DNA of 62,856 nucleotides, from positions 1-62,856 of the forward strand of contig CALUQL010000002.1 in assembly GCA_944322895.1 (NCBI GenBank). Reading direction: 5' to 3'. The stretch comes from Candidatus Gastranaerophilales bacterium (GTDB lineage Bacteria > Cyanobacteriota > Vampirovibrionia > Gastranaerophilales > Gastranaerophilaceae). Positions 28,059 to 38,208 of the stretch are shown piece by piece (the stretch's first letter is position 1; every line of letters starts with the position of its first letter). A program made the translations under genes and the position numbers. A model generated the notes under the pieces. It was given only the letters and a program-made list of their open reading frames with translations, did no database searches and was not told the DNA's origin.

Positions 28059-28113
28059 TTTATATCCCTAACTTTATTTATGCTAAGATAATCATAACAG
28101 GAATAGTAAAATC

Positions 28114-29169
28114 ATGATACAGAGAAGAATTTCAAAACAAATACAAATTGGTAATATTAAAATAGGTGGAGATGCTCCTATATCAGTACAGTCAATGACT
28201 AATACAGATACAAGAGATGTTGAAGCTACCTTAAAACAAATTTACAATTTAAGTGAACAAGGCTGTGAATTGGTTCGCCTTGCAATACTTAATCCTGATG
28301 CAGCTGAAGCTGTTAAGGAAATAAAAAAGAAATCACCTTTGCCTTTAATTGCAGATATACATTTTGATTATAGACTTGCAATACGTTGTATTGAAAATGG
28401 TATTGATGCATTAAGAATTAATCCCGGAAATATAGGTAAAGAAGAACATACAAAGAAAGTTGTTGAACTTGCAAAAATAAATAATGTTCCTATAAGAATT
28501 GGTATTAATGGTGGTTCTTTAGAAAAAGAATTTGAACAAATGGATATACCGCTTGCTGAAAAGATGGTTATGAGTGCTATGAGGCACGTCAAAATTTTGG
28601 AAGATAATAATTTTGATAAAATTAAAATTTCTTTAAAATCTAGTGATGTATTAACAACCATTGAAGCATATAGGTTAATTGCAAATAAAGTTGATTATCC
28701 GCTTCATCTTGGAGTTACTGAAGCCGGTACTTATACAGGTGGTATAATTAAATCGGCTGTTGGCTTGGGAACTCTGCTTGCTGAGGGTATTGGTGATACT
28801 ATTAGGGTTTCACTTACTGATTCTCCTATAGAAGAAGTTAAAGCTGGATTTCTAATTCTAAAATCTTTAGGATTGAGAAAAAGAGGTATAAATTTTGTTT
28901 CTTGTCCTACTTGCGGTAGAACACAAATTGATTTAATTTCATTAGCGAAAGAAGTTGAAAAAAAATTAGAAAATTTTGATAAACCTCTTACTATTGCGGT
29001 TATGGGGTGTGCTGTAAATGGTCCAGGTGAAGCTAAACACGCTGATTACGGTATTGCTGGTGGAATAAAAGAAGGTTATATATTTAAAAAAGGTGAAATT
29101 ATTAAACGTTTGCCTGAAGAAAAACTTGTTGATGAATTTATAAATCTCATACAAACGGAGAATGTTTAA
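28114..29169 (+). CDS. ispG: 4-hydroxy-3-methylbut-2-enyl diphosphate synthase (flavodoxin/ferredoxin)
   Basis: 351 residues, the compact bacterial form. Converts methylerythritol cyclodiphosphate to HMBPP, the penultimate step of the MEP isoprenoid pathway. The TIM-barrel start is recognised by GDAPISVQSMTNTDTRDVEAT, followed by PLIADIHFDYRLA and ALRINPGNIG. The 4Fe-4S ligands are the Cys in FVSCPTCGRTQIDL and in VMGCAVNGPGEAKHADYGIAGG. It needs reduced flavodoxin or ferredoxin. Followed by a small exported protein gene on the same strand. Confidence 0.96.
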   Translation: MIQRRISKQIQIGNIKIGGDAPISVQSMTNTDTRDVEATLKQIYNLSEQGCELVRLAILNPDAAEAVKEIKKKSPLPLIADIHFDYRLAIRCIENGIDALRINPGNIGKEEHTKKVVELAKINNVPIRIGINGGSLEKEFEQMDIPLAEKMVMSAMRHVKILEDNNFDKIKISLKSSDVLTTIEAYRLIANKVDYPLHLGVTEAGTYTGGIIKSAVGLGTLLAEGIGDTIRVSLTDSPIEEVKAGFLILKSLGLRKRGINFVSCPTCGRTQIDLISLAKEVEKKLENFDKPLTIAVMGCAVNGPGEAKHADYGIAGGIKEGYIFKKGEIIKRLPEEKLVDEFINLIQTENV

Positions 29170-29227
29170 ATATTGCATTCTCTAAAAAAATAGGCTATCA
29201 TGTTAGTATAATAAAGGGGATTTATTA

Positions 29228-29530
29228 ATGAGAAAAATATCTTTAATTTTTGCAATTTTTTTAGTAAGTTCTATGTCTTCAAATGCTTTTGTTGATAATA
29301 CTTATATGACTACAGATCAGTATCTGGTAAATACGGGTTATTCTGCGGAAATGGCTAAAATGATAAAAGTGACAAATCAAGATCCTTACAGAGACCCTTA
29401 TGTTGAACCAAATACACCTAAAGATGTTTTAAAGAGAGTTTATAACTATATTGTTCCTGGAGCTTATACTGATTTAGACTTTTATAATCATAGTATTAAT
29501 TATAAGTATCCAAACTGGAAAGATTACTAA
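29228..29530 (+). CDS. small exported protein, unknown function
   Basis: 100 residues with a clear AAAGGGGA site. Signal peptide MRKISLIFAIFLVSSMSSNA, so the mature protein of about 80 residues is periplasmic or surface-exposed. It is rich in Tyr, Pro and Asp (DPYRDPYVEPNTP, YNYIVPGAYTDLDFYNHS, KYPNW) with no Cys. The middle has a helical NTGYSAEMAKMIKVT stretch. Not a recognised family. A strong terminator follows. Confidence 0.65.
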   Translation: MRKISLIFAIFLVSSMSSNAFVDNTYMTTDQYLVNTGYSAEMAKMIKVTNQDPYRDPYVEPNTPKDVLKRVYNYIVPGAYTDLDFYNHSINYKYPNWKDY

Positions 29531-29550
29531 AAAGAAGAAGATAAAAGTTT

Positions 29551-29580
29551 AAAAAAGAGGTCATTTATGACCTCTTTTTT
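29551..29580. terminator. bidirectional rho-independent terminator
   Basis: AAAAAAGAGGTCA and TGACCTCTTTTTT form a 13-bp stem around TTTA. With A and T runs on both sides it can end the forward small-protein transcript and the reverse nuo operon, whose last stop codon lies at 29579. Confidence 0.88.
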
Positions 29581-31015
29581 ATATGTAATATGCTATTATT
29601 TGAGATAATTTAATGAATTCATTTGGATATATACAGATTAATATTGTTATGATACTGCATACATAAAGAATAATTTTTCCAATGGTAATATTTTTTATTA
29701 TTTTTGTATCTTGTGAATTTTTTTCATAAATTACTTTAATAATTTTAAAATATAAAAATAGGCTTATTACTGTTGCGCAAAGGGTTAAAAATAATATTAT
29801 CAGATAGGTAAAATCTTCTCTGGATAGAGCTGAAAATAAATATAACTTTGATAAAAATCCGCTTGTTGGTGGTAAACCTGCTAAAGATATCAAGCATATT
29901 GTAAAGGCTATTGAAAAATATGGGTTTTTATAAAATATTCCTTTATAATCTATTATTTCATCGCTTTGATAATTTGTTGTATAAATAATTGAAGCATTCC
30001 ATATTCCAATATTCATAAAAATATATGTAAAAATATAGAATATTAAACAAGAAAATCCATATACACTTACGCAACTTGCAGCTAATAATAAAAAACCGGA
30101 GTGTAAGATAGAACTATATGCATAGAGTCTTTTTATATTTGTTTGCTTAATACCCCCTATTGCAGAATATATTATTGAACATAGCGCAATAATTGCTGTT
30201 AGTATTTGTATTATTGGACTATATGAAAATATAAACACAAATAATCTTGAAATTAGTCCAATTGCCGCAATTTTTGGAATTATCGATAAATATGTTCCTA
30301 CACCATATGTTGAACCTTCATATATATCAATTATCCAGTTATTGAATGGAATGCATCCAAGTTTAAAAGTTAGAGCACTTATTATTAATATACAAGAAAT
30401 TATAAACATTATGTTTATTCCATATGTGGATATTACGTCAGAAATATCTGAAAAATTTATGTTTCCTGTTATTCCGTATAAGTATGAAATTCCAAGAAGA
30501 AATATTGCAGAAGAACTTGCTCCGGTTATTAAATATTTTAATGCGGCTTCTTTTGATTTGTGATTTCTTCGAAATGATGTTAAAAAGTAGCAACAAACGC
30601 TTAATAGTTCAATTGATATAAATGCGCTTATAAAATCATTAGATGAGATTATTGAAAATGCACTTAATATTCCTGTTAAAAATATAGAGAAAAATTCATA
30701 TGATTTTTGTCTTTTTTCTCTTATGAAACTTTGAGATGAAAGAATTATTAATAATCCTGATATCAATATCATTATTTTGAATGCTGTTGTGTAAATATTA
30801 GATATATATACATCATTAAAAGCTTTATATGTTGGATTGATTTGTATGAAAAATATTGATAAGCCAGATAGAGCTATTGCTAATATGGTTGTTATTTTAG
30901 ATATTTTATATGTATTCTTTTTTATAAAAAGTGGAAAAATAATATTTAAAATTATAAATATAAATAATATTAGTTCCGGTAAAAAAGTGCTTTGTATATC
31001 TTTTATTATTTCCAT
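29579..31015 (-). CDS. nuoN: NADH-quinone oxidoreductase subunit N (complex I membrane arm)
   Basis: 478 residues, 13-14 predicted membrane helices. An antiporter-like proton-pumping subunit (NdhB in cyanobacteria). Landmarks: ISIELLSVCCYFL with the conserved helix-5 Glu, YLITGASSSAIFLLGISYLYG, a Lys in LTFKLGCIPFNNWIIDIYEGST and YAYSSILHSGFLLLA. Last gene of the operon; its start overlaps the nuoM stop by one base. Confidence 0.92.
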   Translation of the reverse strand: MEIIKDIQSTFLPELILFIFIILNIIFPLFIKKNTYKISKITTILAIALSGLSIFFIQINPTYKAFNDVYISNIYTTAFKIMILISGLLIILSSQSFIREKRQKSYEFFSIFLTGILSAFSIISSNDFISAFISIELLSVCCYFLTSFRRNHKSKEAALKYLITGASSSAIFLLGISYLYGITGNINFSDISDVISTYGINIMFIISCILIISALTFKLGCIPFNNWIIDIYEGSTYGVGTYLSIIPKIAAIGLISRLFVFIFSYSPIIQILTAIIALCSIIYSAIGGIKQTNIKRLYAYSSILHSGFLLLAASCVSVYGFSCLIFYIFTYIFMNIGIWNASIIYTTNYQSDEIIDYKGIFYKNPYFSIAFTICLISLAGLPPTSGFLSKLYLFSALSREDFTYLIILFLTLCATVISLFLYFKIIKVIYEKNSQDTKIIKNITIGKIILYVCSIITILICIYPNEFIKLSQIIAYYI

Positions 31016-32520
31016 TAAAAAACTCCTTGCGGATTATATGTAATATTTGTGTATTCTCTTATTATGTCTGTCAATAAGAATGGGAATATGCCGAAAATTA
31101 TTATGCATATTGTCAACAAACATAAAATTGTAAGTTGTTTTGTGTTTATATCAGATATTTTTCTGTTTTTTACTTTTATAGTGTTAAAAAATACTCCGTG
31201 GAAGATTTTTAGTATGTATATACTTGAAAAGATTAGGACGCTTAGTGCTGCTAACGATAATGTTTTTGCGTCAAATATTCTTTCTGTTTGCATTAAAAAA
31301 GCACCGGTAAAACTTAAAAACTCAGCTATAAAACCACATAATAATGGTGTGCCGATTGAAGCTAATAATATTGGTATAGAGATAAACATAAGTCTTGGCA
31401 TTTTTTCACCGAGTCCTGTTATTCTGGTTATATTTTTTGTTCCGCATTTTATGTATATTAATCCTGCTATTGTGAATAAACCCGCACTTATAAAAGCATG
31501 TGAGAACAGTTGAAATATTCCGCCTGTTATTCCTATTGAATTTAGTGAGGATATGCCAAGTAAAAATATTCCCATATTTGCAATTCCTGAAAAAGCAATA
31601 ATTCTTTTTATATCTTTTTGCATAATTGCACAGAAGCTGGCATATATTATGTTTATTAAAGCAAAAAGCATTATAAATATTGCAAAAACTTGAAACTCAT
31701 AATTAAACATTTGCAGGTTAAATCTTAAAATACCGTATGCTCCAAGTTTTAAAAGTATAGATGACAATATAATACTAACCGGAGTTGGTGCTTGTGAATG
31801 CACATCGCTTAACCAGCCGTGTAATGGTATTATAGGAAGTTTAACTCCAAAACCTATTAATAAAAGGAAGAAGATTAAATTTCTTAGAACTTCAGGTGCT
31901 GATATTATATCTATATCGTTTATATCGCTGCTTAAAGCACCTGTAAGTTTAAAATTTAAATAGTATAAGATTAAAAATCCTAATAGTATAAAAATACTTC
32001 CGAAGAATGTATATAGTAGAAATTTCAAGGCTGTTTTTTGTTTATTTCCGCTGCCCCATTTTTGTATAAGAAGATACATCGGAATTAGTTCAAGTTCCCA
32101 AAACAAGAAAAATAAAAAGATATCTTTTGCACTAAATACTCCGAGGATTGCTGTTAACAATATAAATATGAGTGAGTAATATAATCTGTATGATTTTTTT
32201 ATCATACTTTTACTTAAATAGATTGCTATTAGAAATATAAATGAAGTAAGAATAACAAATAGCATAGTTAAAGAATCAAATGCAAAATTGGCATTTATAC
32301 CTAATATATCAATCCATTGGTAGTCTGTTTCAATTATAAAGTCAGGATTTGAGAAATTAAAGAAAATACTGCATAGTACGGTCAAGGCAAAATGAATAGT
32401 TATGAAACCTTTTGATACTCTTCTGATTATTTTTTCTTCATCCGCTACAAACGGACTATATAAAATTAAGCTCATTATTAATGGTGTAAAGACTATTAAA
32501 GGAATAAAATTATCTATCAT
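31015..32520 (-). CDS. nuoM: NADH-quinone oxidoreductase subunit M
   Basis: 501 residues, 14 membrane helices. Antiporter-like proton channel subunit (NdhD). Characteristic segments: LFLFFWELELIPMYLLI with the essential Glu, KFLLYTFFGSIFILLG with the helix Lys, KLPIIPLHGWLSDVHSQAPTP and a following IILSSILLKLGAYG, which distinguishes M from L and N. The gene lies 1 base after the nuoL stop. Confidence 0.94.
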   Translation of the reverse strand: MIDNFIPLIVFTPLIMSLILYSPFVADEEKIIRRVSKGFITIHFALTVLCSIFFNFSNPDFIIETDYQWIDILGINANFAFDSLTMLFVILTSFIFLIAIYLSKSMIKKSYRLYYSLIFILLTAILGVFSAKDIFLFFLFWELELIPMYLLIQKWGSGNKQKTALKFLLYTFFGSIFILLGFLILYYLNFKLTGALSSDINDIDIISAPEVLRNLIFFLLLIGFGVKLPIIPLHGWLSDVHSQAPTPVSIILSSILLKLGAYGILRFNLQMFNYEFQVFAIFIMLFALINIIYASFCAIMQKDIKRIIAFSGIANMGIFLLGISSLNSIGITGGIFQLFSHAFISAGLFTIAGLIYIKCGTKNITRITGLGEKMPRLMFISIPILLASIGTPLLCGFIAEFLSFTGAFLMQTERIFDAKTLSLAALSVLIFSSIYILKIFHGVFFNTIKVKNRKISDINTKQLTILCLLTICIIIFGIFPFLLTDIIREYTNITYNPQGVF

Positions 32521-32521
32521 A

Positions 32522-34348
32522 TTAACTCCTCAATGCCATAAAATATAAGTATAAAATAATTAACAGTATTATTCCGATTGAAAAAATCGAATATGAAACA
32601 TAAGTTTGAATGTTACCATTTTGAAGTTTAGAAATTATATTTGAGATGAATTTTGTTATTTTTACTGTTATATTAATAAATCCTTCAATAACATATTTAT
32701 CAATTATATTTACTGCAAAGTATATTAAATTAAACAATCTGCCTATGAAATTATATAAGTTAGGGATAAAAAGCTCATTTTGAGATAATTTATATAGCAA
32801 TGGCGGAATCATAATCTTATTACATTTATTACTGAAATATGCTGAAAATATAGCTGTTATTCCAACTCCGAATGTGAGTAGACACAACATATTTATTTGT
32901 GAAACTTTGAACAAAAATCCTGGAAATATTACAAATATAACCATTGTCATTAACGCAAACGACATTGATTTTTCATTTGTTATTTTATATTCTTCTTTTT
33001 TATTTCCTTCAAAGATATTGAAATAAGTTCTAAAAATATAGAAAGTACTCATAAAAGATGTTAACAGAATTAAAAATAATATTGATTTATTGTTCTCTGC
33101 TATATTTAATAGCATTTCTTTAGATGTGAAGCCTCCAAAGAAAAGTCCTGAGAGTGACAATGCTCCAATTATCCAATAAATTGCAAGATAAAAATCGATT
33201 TTTCTTAATCCAGATATATCTTTTGTTTCTATTGAATTTGAAATTTGTGAAATATTCCCTGTACATAAGAATAGTAAAGCTTTTGTAAAAGAATGTATTA
33301 CTAAATATATTATTGCAACGGGGATAGATTGTAAGCCAATTGCTGTGAACATTAGTCCTAATTGAGAAGATGTTGAATATGCAAGCATTTTTTTTATATT
33401 ATTTTGAGAAATAGCTATAAATGCACATAAAACAGCAGTTATAAGTCCAAGTGATAATATTATTTTTAATAATTCGTCAGATAATAAAGGATATATTCTA
33501 ATTATTAAAAATACACCTGCACACACCATCGTAGCCGAATGAATTAATGCACTTACAGGCGTAGGCGCTTTCATTGCATCTATCAGCCATTGTTGAAACG
33601 GAAATTGAGCTGATTTTACAAATGCTCCGATTATAAATAAAGATAGAACTAAATTGTATACATTTGGATATGTCAAACTTTGAAGTTGGTTATGAAAATA
33701 GTCTAAATAACTAAATGCTAAGAATTCATTTGGTTGTTGATTCATATATGTTATCGAAAAATATGCAAAAAATATGATTCCTGCTAAAAGAGCAGTATCG
33801 CCAAATCTATTAATGATAAAGACTTTTTTTGCAGATAGTGATACATCTTCTTTTTTATGAAAAAATCCTATTAAAAGATAACTTGCAACACCTACTAGTT
33901 CCCAAAAGATATATAATTGTATTAAGTTTGGAGAAAGAATTAATCCGGTCATTGCAAAGTTGAAAAAATTCAGATATATAAAATACTTATTAAATTCTTC
34001 TTTATTTTTCATATATCCATATGAATAGATTTGGATTAATAAACTTATTAACATTAAAATAACAAGGAATATAGCCGAAGTTGAATCAAGTAAAACTCCA
34101 AGGTTAATATTAAGTTTATCAATATTAATCCAAGAAAAAGAATCCTCTATAATTATTGGTTGAGGACTTTTTATATGATTAAAAAGAGCAATTGCGAATA
34201 TCAAGCCTGTTAAAGTTGAAATTGATGTCAAAAAGGCTGTCATTTTTCTGTTTTCAGTTAATCTGATAAAGGCACCTGAAATGATTATCAGGCAAATCCA
34301 TAATGGAAGAAACATTATTAGGAATATATTATTAGCAAAAAAATCCAT
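32522..34348 (-). CDS. nuoL: NADH-quinone oxidoreductase subunit L
   Basis: 608 residues, the largest membrane subunit (NdhF). Its length fits the 16-helix form with the C-terminal lateral helix. Landmarks: LYIFWELVGVASYLLIGFF, a Lys pair in FHKKEDVSLSAKKVFI, AFVKSAQFPFQQWLIDAMKAPTP, ALIHSATMVCAGVFLI and AYSTSSQLGLMF. Proton translocation at the distal end of the arm is expected. Overlaps the nuoK stop by one base. Confidence 0.95.
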   Translation of the reverse strand: MDFFANNIFLIMFLPLWICLIIISGAFIRLTENRKMTAFLTSISTLTGLIFAIALFNHIKSPQPIIIEDSFSWINIDKLNINLGVLLDSTSAIFLVILMLISLLIQIYSYGYMKNKEEFNKYFIYLNFFNFAMTGLILSPNLIQLYIFWELVGVASYLLIGFFHKKEDVSLSAKKVFIINRFGDTALLAGIIFFAYFSITYMNQQPNEFLAFSYLDYFHNQLQSLTYPNVYNLVLSLFIIGAFVKSAQFPFQQWLIDAMKAPTPVSALIHSATMVCAGVFLIIRIYPLLSDELLKIILSLGLITAVLCAFIAISQNNIKKMLAYSTSSQLGLMFTAIGLQSIPVAIIYLVIHSFTKALLFLCTGNISQISNSIETKDISGLRKIDFYLAIYWIIGALSLSGLFFGGFTSKEMLLNIAENNKSILFLILLTSFMSTFYIFRTYFNIFEGNKKEEYKITNEKSMSFALMTMVIFVIFPGFLFKVSQINMLCLLTFGVGITAIFSAYFSNKCNKIMIPPLLYKLSQNELFIPNLYNFIGRLFNLIYFAVNIIDKYVIEGFINITVKITKFISNIISKLQNGNIQTYVSYSIFSIGIILLIILYLYFMALRS

Positions 34349-34662
34349 TAGCCTTTTAGCTCCTCAATCTCTTCTGATGTAATTTTCTCTTTATTTTTAT
34401 ATATTTGATATATTAATACGAGTCCTATTGCTGTTTGTAGTGCTGAAATTGCAGTTATAAATAAAGCAAATATCATACCGGATAGGAAAAGATAGTTTTT
34501 GTATGCTGTAAATGCTATGAAATTTAAGTTTATTGCTGACATTACTATCTCTATGCATATTAGAACTTTTATAATATTTTTTGAAATTATTATTCCAATA
34601 AAACCTATTGCAAAAAGAATTAAAGATAAAACTAAATAATGATATAAGGTGATTTCAAACAT
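34348..34662 (-). CDS. nuoK: NADH-quinone oxidoreductase subunit K
   Basis: 104 residues with three membrane helices (NdhE). The two functionally important membrane glutamates are visible: the Glu in VLICIEIVMSAINLNFIAF, and a second acidic position is absent or moved, since the third helix reads ALFITAISALQTAIGLVLIYQIYK without the usual Glu. The N-terminal LSLILFAIGFIGIIISKN is typical. Overlaps both neighbours by a single base. Confidence 0.92.
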   Translation of the reverse strand: MFEITLYHYLVLSLILFAIGFIGIIISKNIIKVLICIEIVMSAINLNFIAFTAYKNYLFLSGMIFALFITAISALQTAIGLVLIYQIYKNKEKITSEEIEELKG

Positions 34663-35198
34663 TATTTTGATTCTCCTTTAAAAGTTAATAATACTAGAAT
34701 ACCGATGAGAACGATTAAAAGATAAAGGCCTAAAAGTTCAAATGAGTATAAATTGTGTGTTAAAAGTTCTGAAGATAATTGTTTAGTATTATCAAGACTT
34801 GTTAATATATGCGATGAGTTAATGTATGTTTTAAAAACGGAATCATACAGCATTGTTTCTTTTAGAAAAATTAAAATGGATGAAAGAATCATTATAACAC
34901 CTAAAAAAGCAAAGATAATTGCAGGTGAAAACTTTATTTTATGCGTTTCTTCTTCATTATTATTAGTAAGCATAACCGCTATAGCAAAAAGAATACATAG
35001 GGCTATTCCATATATTGAAATTTGAATTACTCCGTTAAAAAGAGCATTTAAGAAGAAAAATAGAAGTCCGAAACAAATAAATGTTACTAATGCAAAAAAT
35101 ACACTTTTCATTATTTTTTTTGTAAAAATTACCGCTATACTTGAAAATATAATAATTGCGGAAATTATATAAAATATAATTACATTTAATTGTTCCAT
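34662..35198 (-). CDS. nuoJ: NADH-quinone oxidoreductase subunit J
   Basis: 178 residues, five membrane helices (NdhG). The conserved helix with KSVFFALVTFICFGLLFFFLNA and the Tyr-containing QISIYGIALCILFAIAVMLT (family: VQ.LVY.GAI..L..F.IML) identify it. Where many members have a Tyr-Val-Gly-Ala stretch, this one has Tyr-Gly-Ile-Ala. One-base overlaps with nuoI and nuoK. Confidence 0.9.
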   Translation of the reverse strand: MEQLNVIIFYIISAIIIFSSIAVIFTKKIMKSVFFALVTFICFGLLFFFLNALFNGVIQISIYGIALCILFAIAVMLTNNNEEETHKIKFSPAIIFAFLGVIMILSSILIFLKETMLYDSVFKTYINSSHILTSLDNTKQLSSELLTHNLYSFELLGLYLLIVLIGILVLLTFKGESK

Positions 35199-35563
35199 TA
35201 ATTTATTCCCTCATTGAATATTAATTCATTTTTATTGTTTGTTGCTAATTCGTATTCTTTTGTTATTTTTAATGCACCTTTCGGGCAAAATTCAACACAA
35301 TTAGCACAGAATATACATTGACTATAGTTTATTTTAAATGTTTCGTTTATTTCTATGGTTCCTTTTGCGGGGCAAACTCTTTGACAAATTTTGCATTTGA
35401 TACATTTTGTTTTATCGTATTTAATTTTACCTCTAAAATTGTTATTAAGAATTTTTTTCTTTTCGGGGTATTCAAGTGTTACTTTCTCTTTAAAACCATT
35501 TTTTAATACGGTTAAAAGTCCTTTTATCAATTCTTTTATAGGGTAAATAAAACTTTTTATCAT
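35198..35563 (-). CDS. nuoI: NADH-quinone oxidoreductase subunit I (2x 4Fe-4S)
   Basis: 121 residues, shorter than the usual 160-180. Two complete ferredoxin motifs, CIKCKICQRVCP and CIFCANCVEFCP, hold clusters N6a and N6b that pass electrons towards NuoB. The N-terminal amphipathic stretch (SFIYPIKELIKGLLTVLKN) packs on the membrane arm. The shortening is at the linker and C-terminus. Start overlaps the nuoH stop by 4 bases (ATGA). Confidence 0.94.
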   Translation of the reverse strand: MIKSFIYPIKELIKGLLTVLKNGFKEKVTLEYPEKKKILNNNFRGKIKYDKTKCIKCKICQRVCPAKGTIEINETFKINYSQCIFCANCVEFCPKGALKITKEYELATNNKNELIFNEGIN

Positions 35564-36645
35564 AAACTCCCCCTAAAATATTGAACAATACACAAAACAA
35601 ACAGATTAAAAATAGCTAAGGGTATAAAAATATACCAGCAAAGTTCAAGGGTTTTATCTGTCTTAAACCTTGGATAGGCTGCTCTTATCCACATTATTAT
35701 TAATATTAACAAGAAAGTTTTTAGTATTAACCAGAAAAATTGTTCAATATTTCTTATAAGTTCTCCCGTGATTAATGGTAAATCAAACAAATCTGCTATA
35801 TAAAATCCCAAAGGCGAATTGTATCCGCCTAAAAATAAAGTAGCTATGTATGTACTAAAAATAAAGGTTAAGGCGTATTCGCCAAGAAAGAACATTGCAA
35901 ATTTCATGCCTGAATATTCGCAGTGATAGCCTGCTACAAGCTCACTTTCAGCTTCCGGAAAATCAAACGGAATTCTGTTTAATGTTATTAATGAGCAAAT
36001 GAAAAATATTATGAAACCCAATATTGCAGGAAAAATATTCCATTGTAAAAATGAATACTGAGCTTTTACTATTTCATTTAAGTTCATAGAACCTGTTAAT
36101 ATAACTATGCCTGCAAGCACAAGAAATATTGGAATTTCAGAACTTATTGCCTGAATACAAGAACGCAGGCCTCCAATTAAAGAATATTTATTTCCGCTTG
36201 AATATCCTGCAAATAATATGCCGGCTATAGGGAGTGATAATATTGCCATAAATAATAAAATACCAATATCTGATTTGTAAGAATTAATGTCTGATGAAAA
36301 AGGAATTAGCGAATATACTGTTAAAATGGGTGCAAAAACTATAATTGGTGCAACAAAATAAATAAATTTATCTGCATTTTTTGGCATTATATTTTCTTTG
36401 AATAATATTTTTATTCCATCTGCTACTGTTTGCAGACATCCATAAAATCCGACTCTATTTGGACCTTTTCTTCTTGTGAAAAAAGCAAGGTATTTTCTTT
36501 CAAATAGAACTAAAAATAATACGGCTAAAATCATTAATAAACTTATAAAAATGAAATAAATGATTTGCCATAACATAAAAATTAACCATTCAGGAATGTT
36601 TAATTTTAAAAGATATTCGATAAAAATAAGATGAAATATACTCAT
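35560..36645 (-). CDS. nuoH: NADH-quinone oxidoreductase subunit H
   Basis: 361 residues, eight membrane helices (NdhA). Forms the quinone chamber with NuoB and NuoD. Diagnostic: LFERKYLAFFTRRKGPNRVGFYGCLQTVADGIKIL, a charged FDFPEAESELVAGYHCEYSG loop and FWLILKTFLLILIIMWIRAAYPRFK. All quinone-cavity Glu/Arg positions that I can align by eye are present. Overlaps neighbours by 4 and 1 bases. Confidence 0.95.
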   Translation of the reverse strand: MSIFHLIFIEYLLKLNIPEWLIFMLWQIIYFIFISLLMILAVLFLVLFERKYLAFFTRRKGPNRVGFYGCLQTVADGIKILFKENIMPKNADKFIYFVAPIIVFAPILTVYSLIPFSSDINSYKSDIGILLFMAILSLPIAGILFAGYSSGNKYSLIGGLRSCIQAISSEIPIFLVLAGIVILTGSMNLNEIVKAQYSFLQWNIFPAILGFIIFFICSLITLNRIPFDFPEAESELVAGYHCEYSGMKFAMFFLGEYALTFIFSTYIATLFLGGYNSPLGFYIADLFDLPLITGELIRNIEQFFWLILKTFLLILIIMWIRAAYPRFKTDKTLELCWYIFIPLAIFNLFVLCIVQYFRGSL

Positions 36646-37760
36646 TATCTGTCTACCTCCGGCATGATTATATCTAAGCTGCCAAAGATTGCCATCAAAT
36701 CAGGAAGCATAAATCCTTTTGCAATTGTATTGATTGCTTGCGTTGCATAGAATGACGGTGTCCTCCACTTGATTCGGTTTGGAAATTCAGTTCCGTTTGC
36801 TTCTATATAGCATTGTAAAAGTCCTCTTGTTGATTCAACTTCGCCCAAAGAAGTCCCGTTTGGTTTTATTGTTAACGGATTTATTTTCGTATTTATTTCG
36901 TTGTCTTCTATATTTGATAAAAGCCAATCTGTACATTGATTTATTATTTTATTACTTTCTTTCATTTCCTTTATTCTCATAATGTATCGTGAATGAGAAT
37001 CGGAAATTGTTCCTATTGGAACAGAAAATTCTAAATTATTGTATATAAGATAAGGAGAATCTTTTCTTAAATCTTTTTGAATTCCGCAGGCTCTTAAATT
37101 TGCACCTGTTATTGAATATTCTGTTGCATCTTCTTTAGATAATATTCCTATGTTTTTTGTTCTTGTAATAAAGATAGGGTTGTTTGTTATTAAGTCTTCG
37201 TATTCTTGAACTGCTTTTAAAAATTCATTGGAAAACTTTTTAATTCTTATTAAAAGTTCTTTCTCTATATCCCTTTTAACACCGCCAAAAGTATAGTAGT
37301 TATACATCATTCTTGAACCTGTTAAATCTTCAAAAATATTTAATATTTTTTCTCTTTCAATAAATGTGTAAAATAATGGAGATGTGGCTCCTAAATCAAG
37401 CAGATAGCAGCCTAGCCACAGAAGGTGCGATGAAATTCTATTCATTTCCATTGTAAGTGTTCTTATATATTTTGCTTTTATCGGAATATCTGTATTAATT
37501 AAATTTTCAATTGCTGAAATGTAAGCATATGAACAGAAAAATCCTGAAAGATAATCAACCCTGTCAACAATAGGTAAGTATTGCAGATATGTTCTTGTTT
37601 CTGCCATTTTTTCCATACCGCGGTGCAGGTATCCGATTATGGGTTCTATTTGTATAATTTGTTCACCACTTAACGTCACAAGCATTCTCAACACTCCATG
37701 TGTTGATGGGTGTTGCGGTCCTACGTTTATTTGCATTGTATGTTCAGAAGTTTTAGTCAT
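36645..37760 (-). CDS. nuoD: NADH-quinone oxidoreductase subunit D
   Basis: About 371 residues from the ATG at 37760, which gives an 8-base ATGACTAA overlap with nuoC; an in-frame ATG at 37790 is the alternative, with a larger overlap. Quinone-binding 49-kDa-type subunit (NdhH). Motifs: [15 protein letters not shown] with the quinone His, [46 protein letters not shown] and near the C-terminus an Asp in [12 protein letters not shown], the normal family end. Like other NuoD it derives from a NiFe-hydrogenase large subunit but lacks the NiFe-ligand cysteines. Confidence 0.95.
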   Translation of the reverse strand: MTKTSEHTMQINVGPQHPSTHGVLRMLVTLSGEQIIQIEPIIGYLHRGMEKMAETRTYLQYLPIVDRVDYLSGFFCSYAYISAIENLINTDIPIKAKYIRTLTMEMNRISSHLLWLGCYLLDLGATSPLFYTFIEREKILNIFEDLTGSRMMYNYYTFGGVKRDIEKELLIRIKKFSNEFLKAVQEYEDLITNNPIFITRTKNIGILSKEDATEYSITGANLRACGIQKDLRKDSPYLIYNNLEFSVPIGTISDSHSRYIMRIKEMKESNKIINQCTDWLLSNIEDNEINTKINPLTIKPNGTSLGEVESTRGLLQCYIEANGTEFPNRIKWRTPSFYATQAINTIAKGFMLPDLMAIFGSLDIIMPEVDR

Positions 37761-38205
37761 TATTCCATTTGAGTCTTTCATCATTTGCAATGTAGTCTTT
37801 TCTTAAAGGATTCCCTTTAAATGAATCTGGCAGCAGAATTCGTTTTAGGTTTGGGTGATTATTAAATTTAATTCCATATAGGTCATAAATTTCTCTCTCA
37901 TCCCAAGTTGCATTTTTATATATATCGGAAATGCTTACAGTCTCAGCTTCTTCGTAGTCCAAATAATAACTTATTGCACATTTTGTATTATATGTATCAG
38001 AGTTTAAAATGTAGCTGACAGTAAAGTTTTTAGAATTATCTTTTGCAATAATGCAATCTAGCCTAGAAAATATTGTCTCCGGAGAATTCTTCAAGTACCT
38101 TAATGCTTCTTTTATATTCTCTTTTTTAATATAAAATTCTTGAATATTTGGTAGAATTATAGTCTTATTTAATATATCAAATTTTGTTTCAAATTCTTTA
38201 AACAC
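37753..38205 (-). CDS. nuoC: NADH-quinone oxidoreductase subunit C
   Basis: 150 residues (NdhJ). The conserved C-terminal signature is seen: [39 protein letters not shown]. The N-terminal domain has the expected [10 protein letters not shown] strand. It is a separate gene, not a NuoCD fusion. Stops within the nuoD start and begins 3 bases after nuoB. Confidence 0.93.
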   Translation of the reverse strand: MFKEFETKFDILNKTIILPNIQEFYIKKENIKEALRYLKNSPETIFSRLDCIIAKDNSKNFTVSYILNSDTYNTKCAISYYLDYEEAETVSISDIYKNATWDEREIYDLYGIKFNNHPNLKRILLPDSFKGNPLRKDYIANDERLKWNND

Positions 38206-38208
38206 AAA

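Noticed and set aside
37753-37790. Frameshifted nuoC-nuoD fusion
   Set aside because: nuoC keeps its full C-terminus and nuoD its full N-terminus. The overlap is explained by an ATGACTAA junction between two separate genes.
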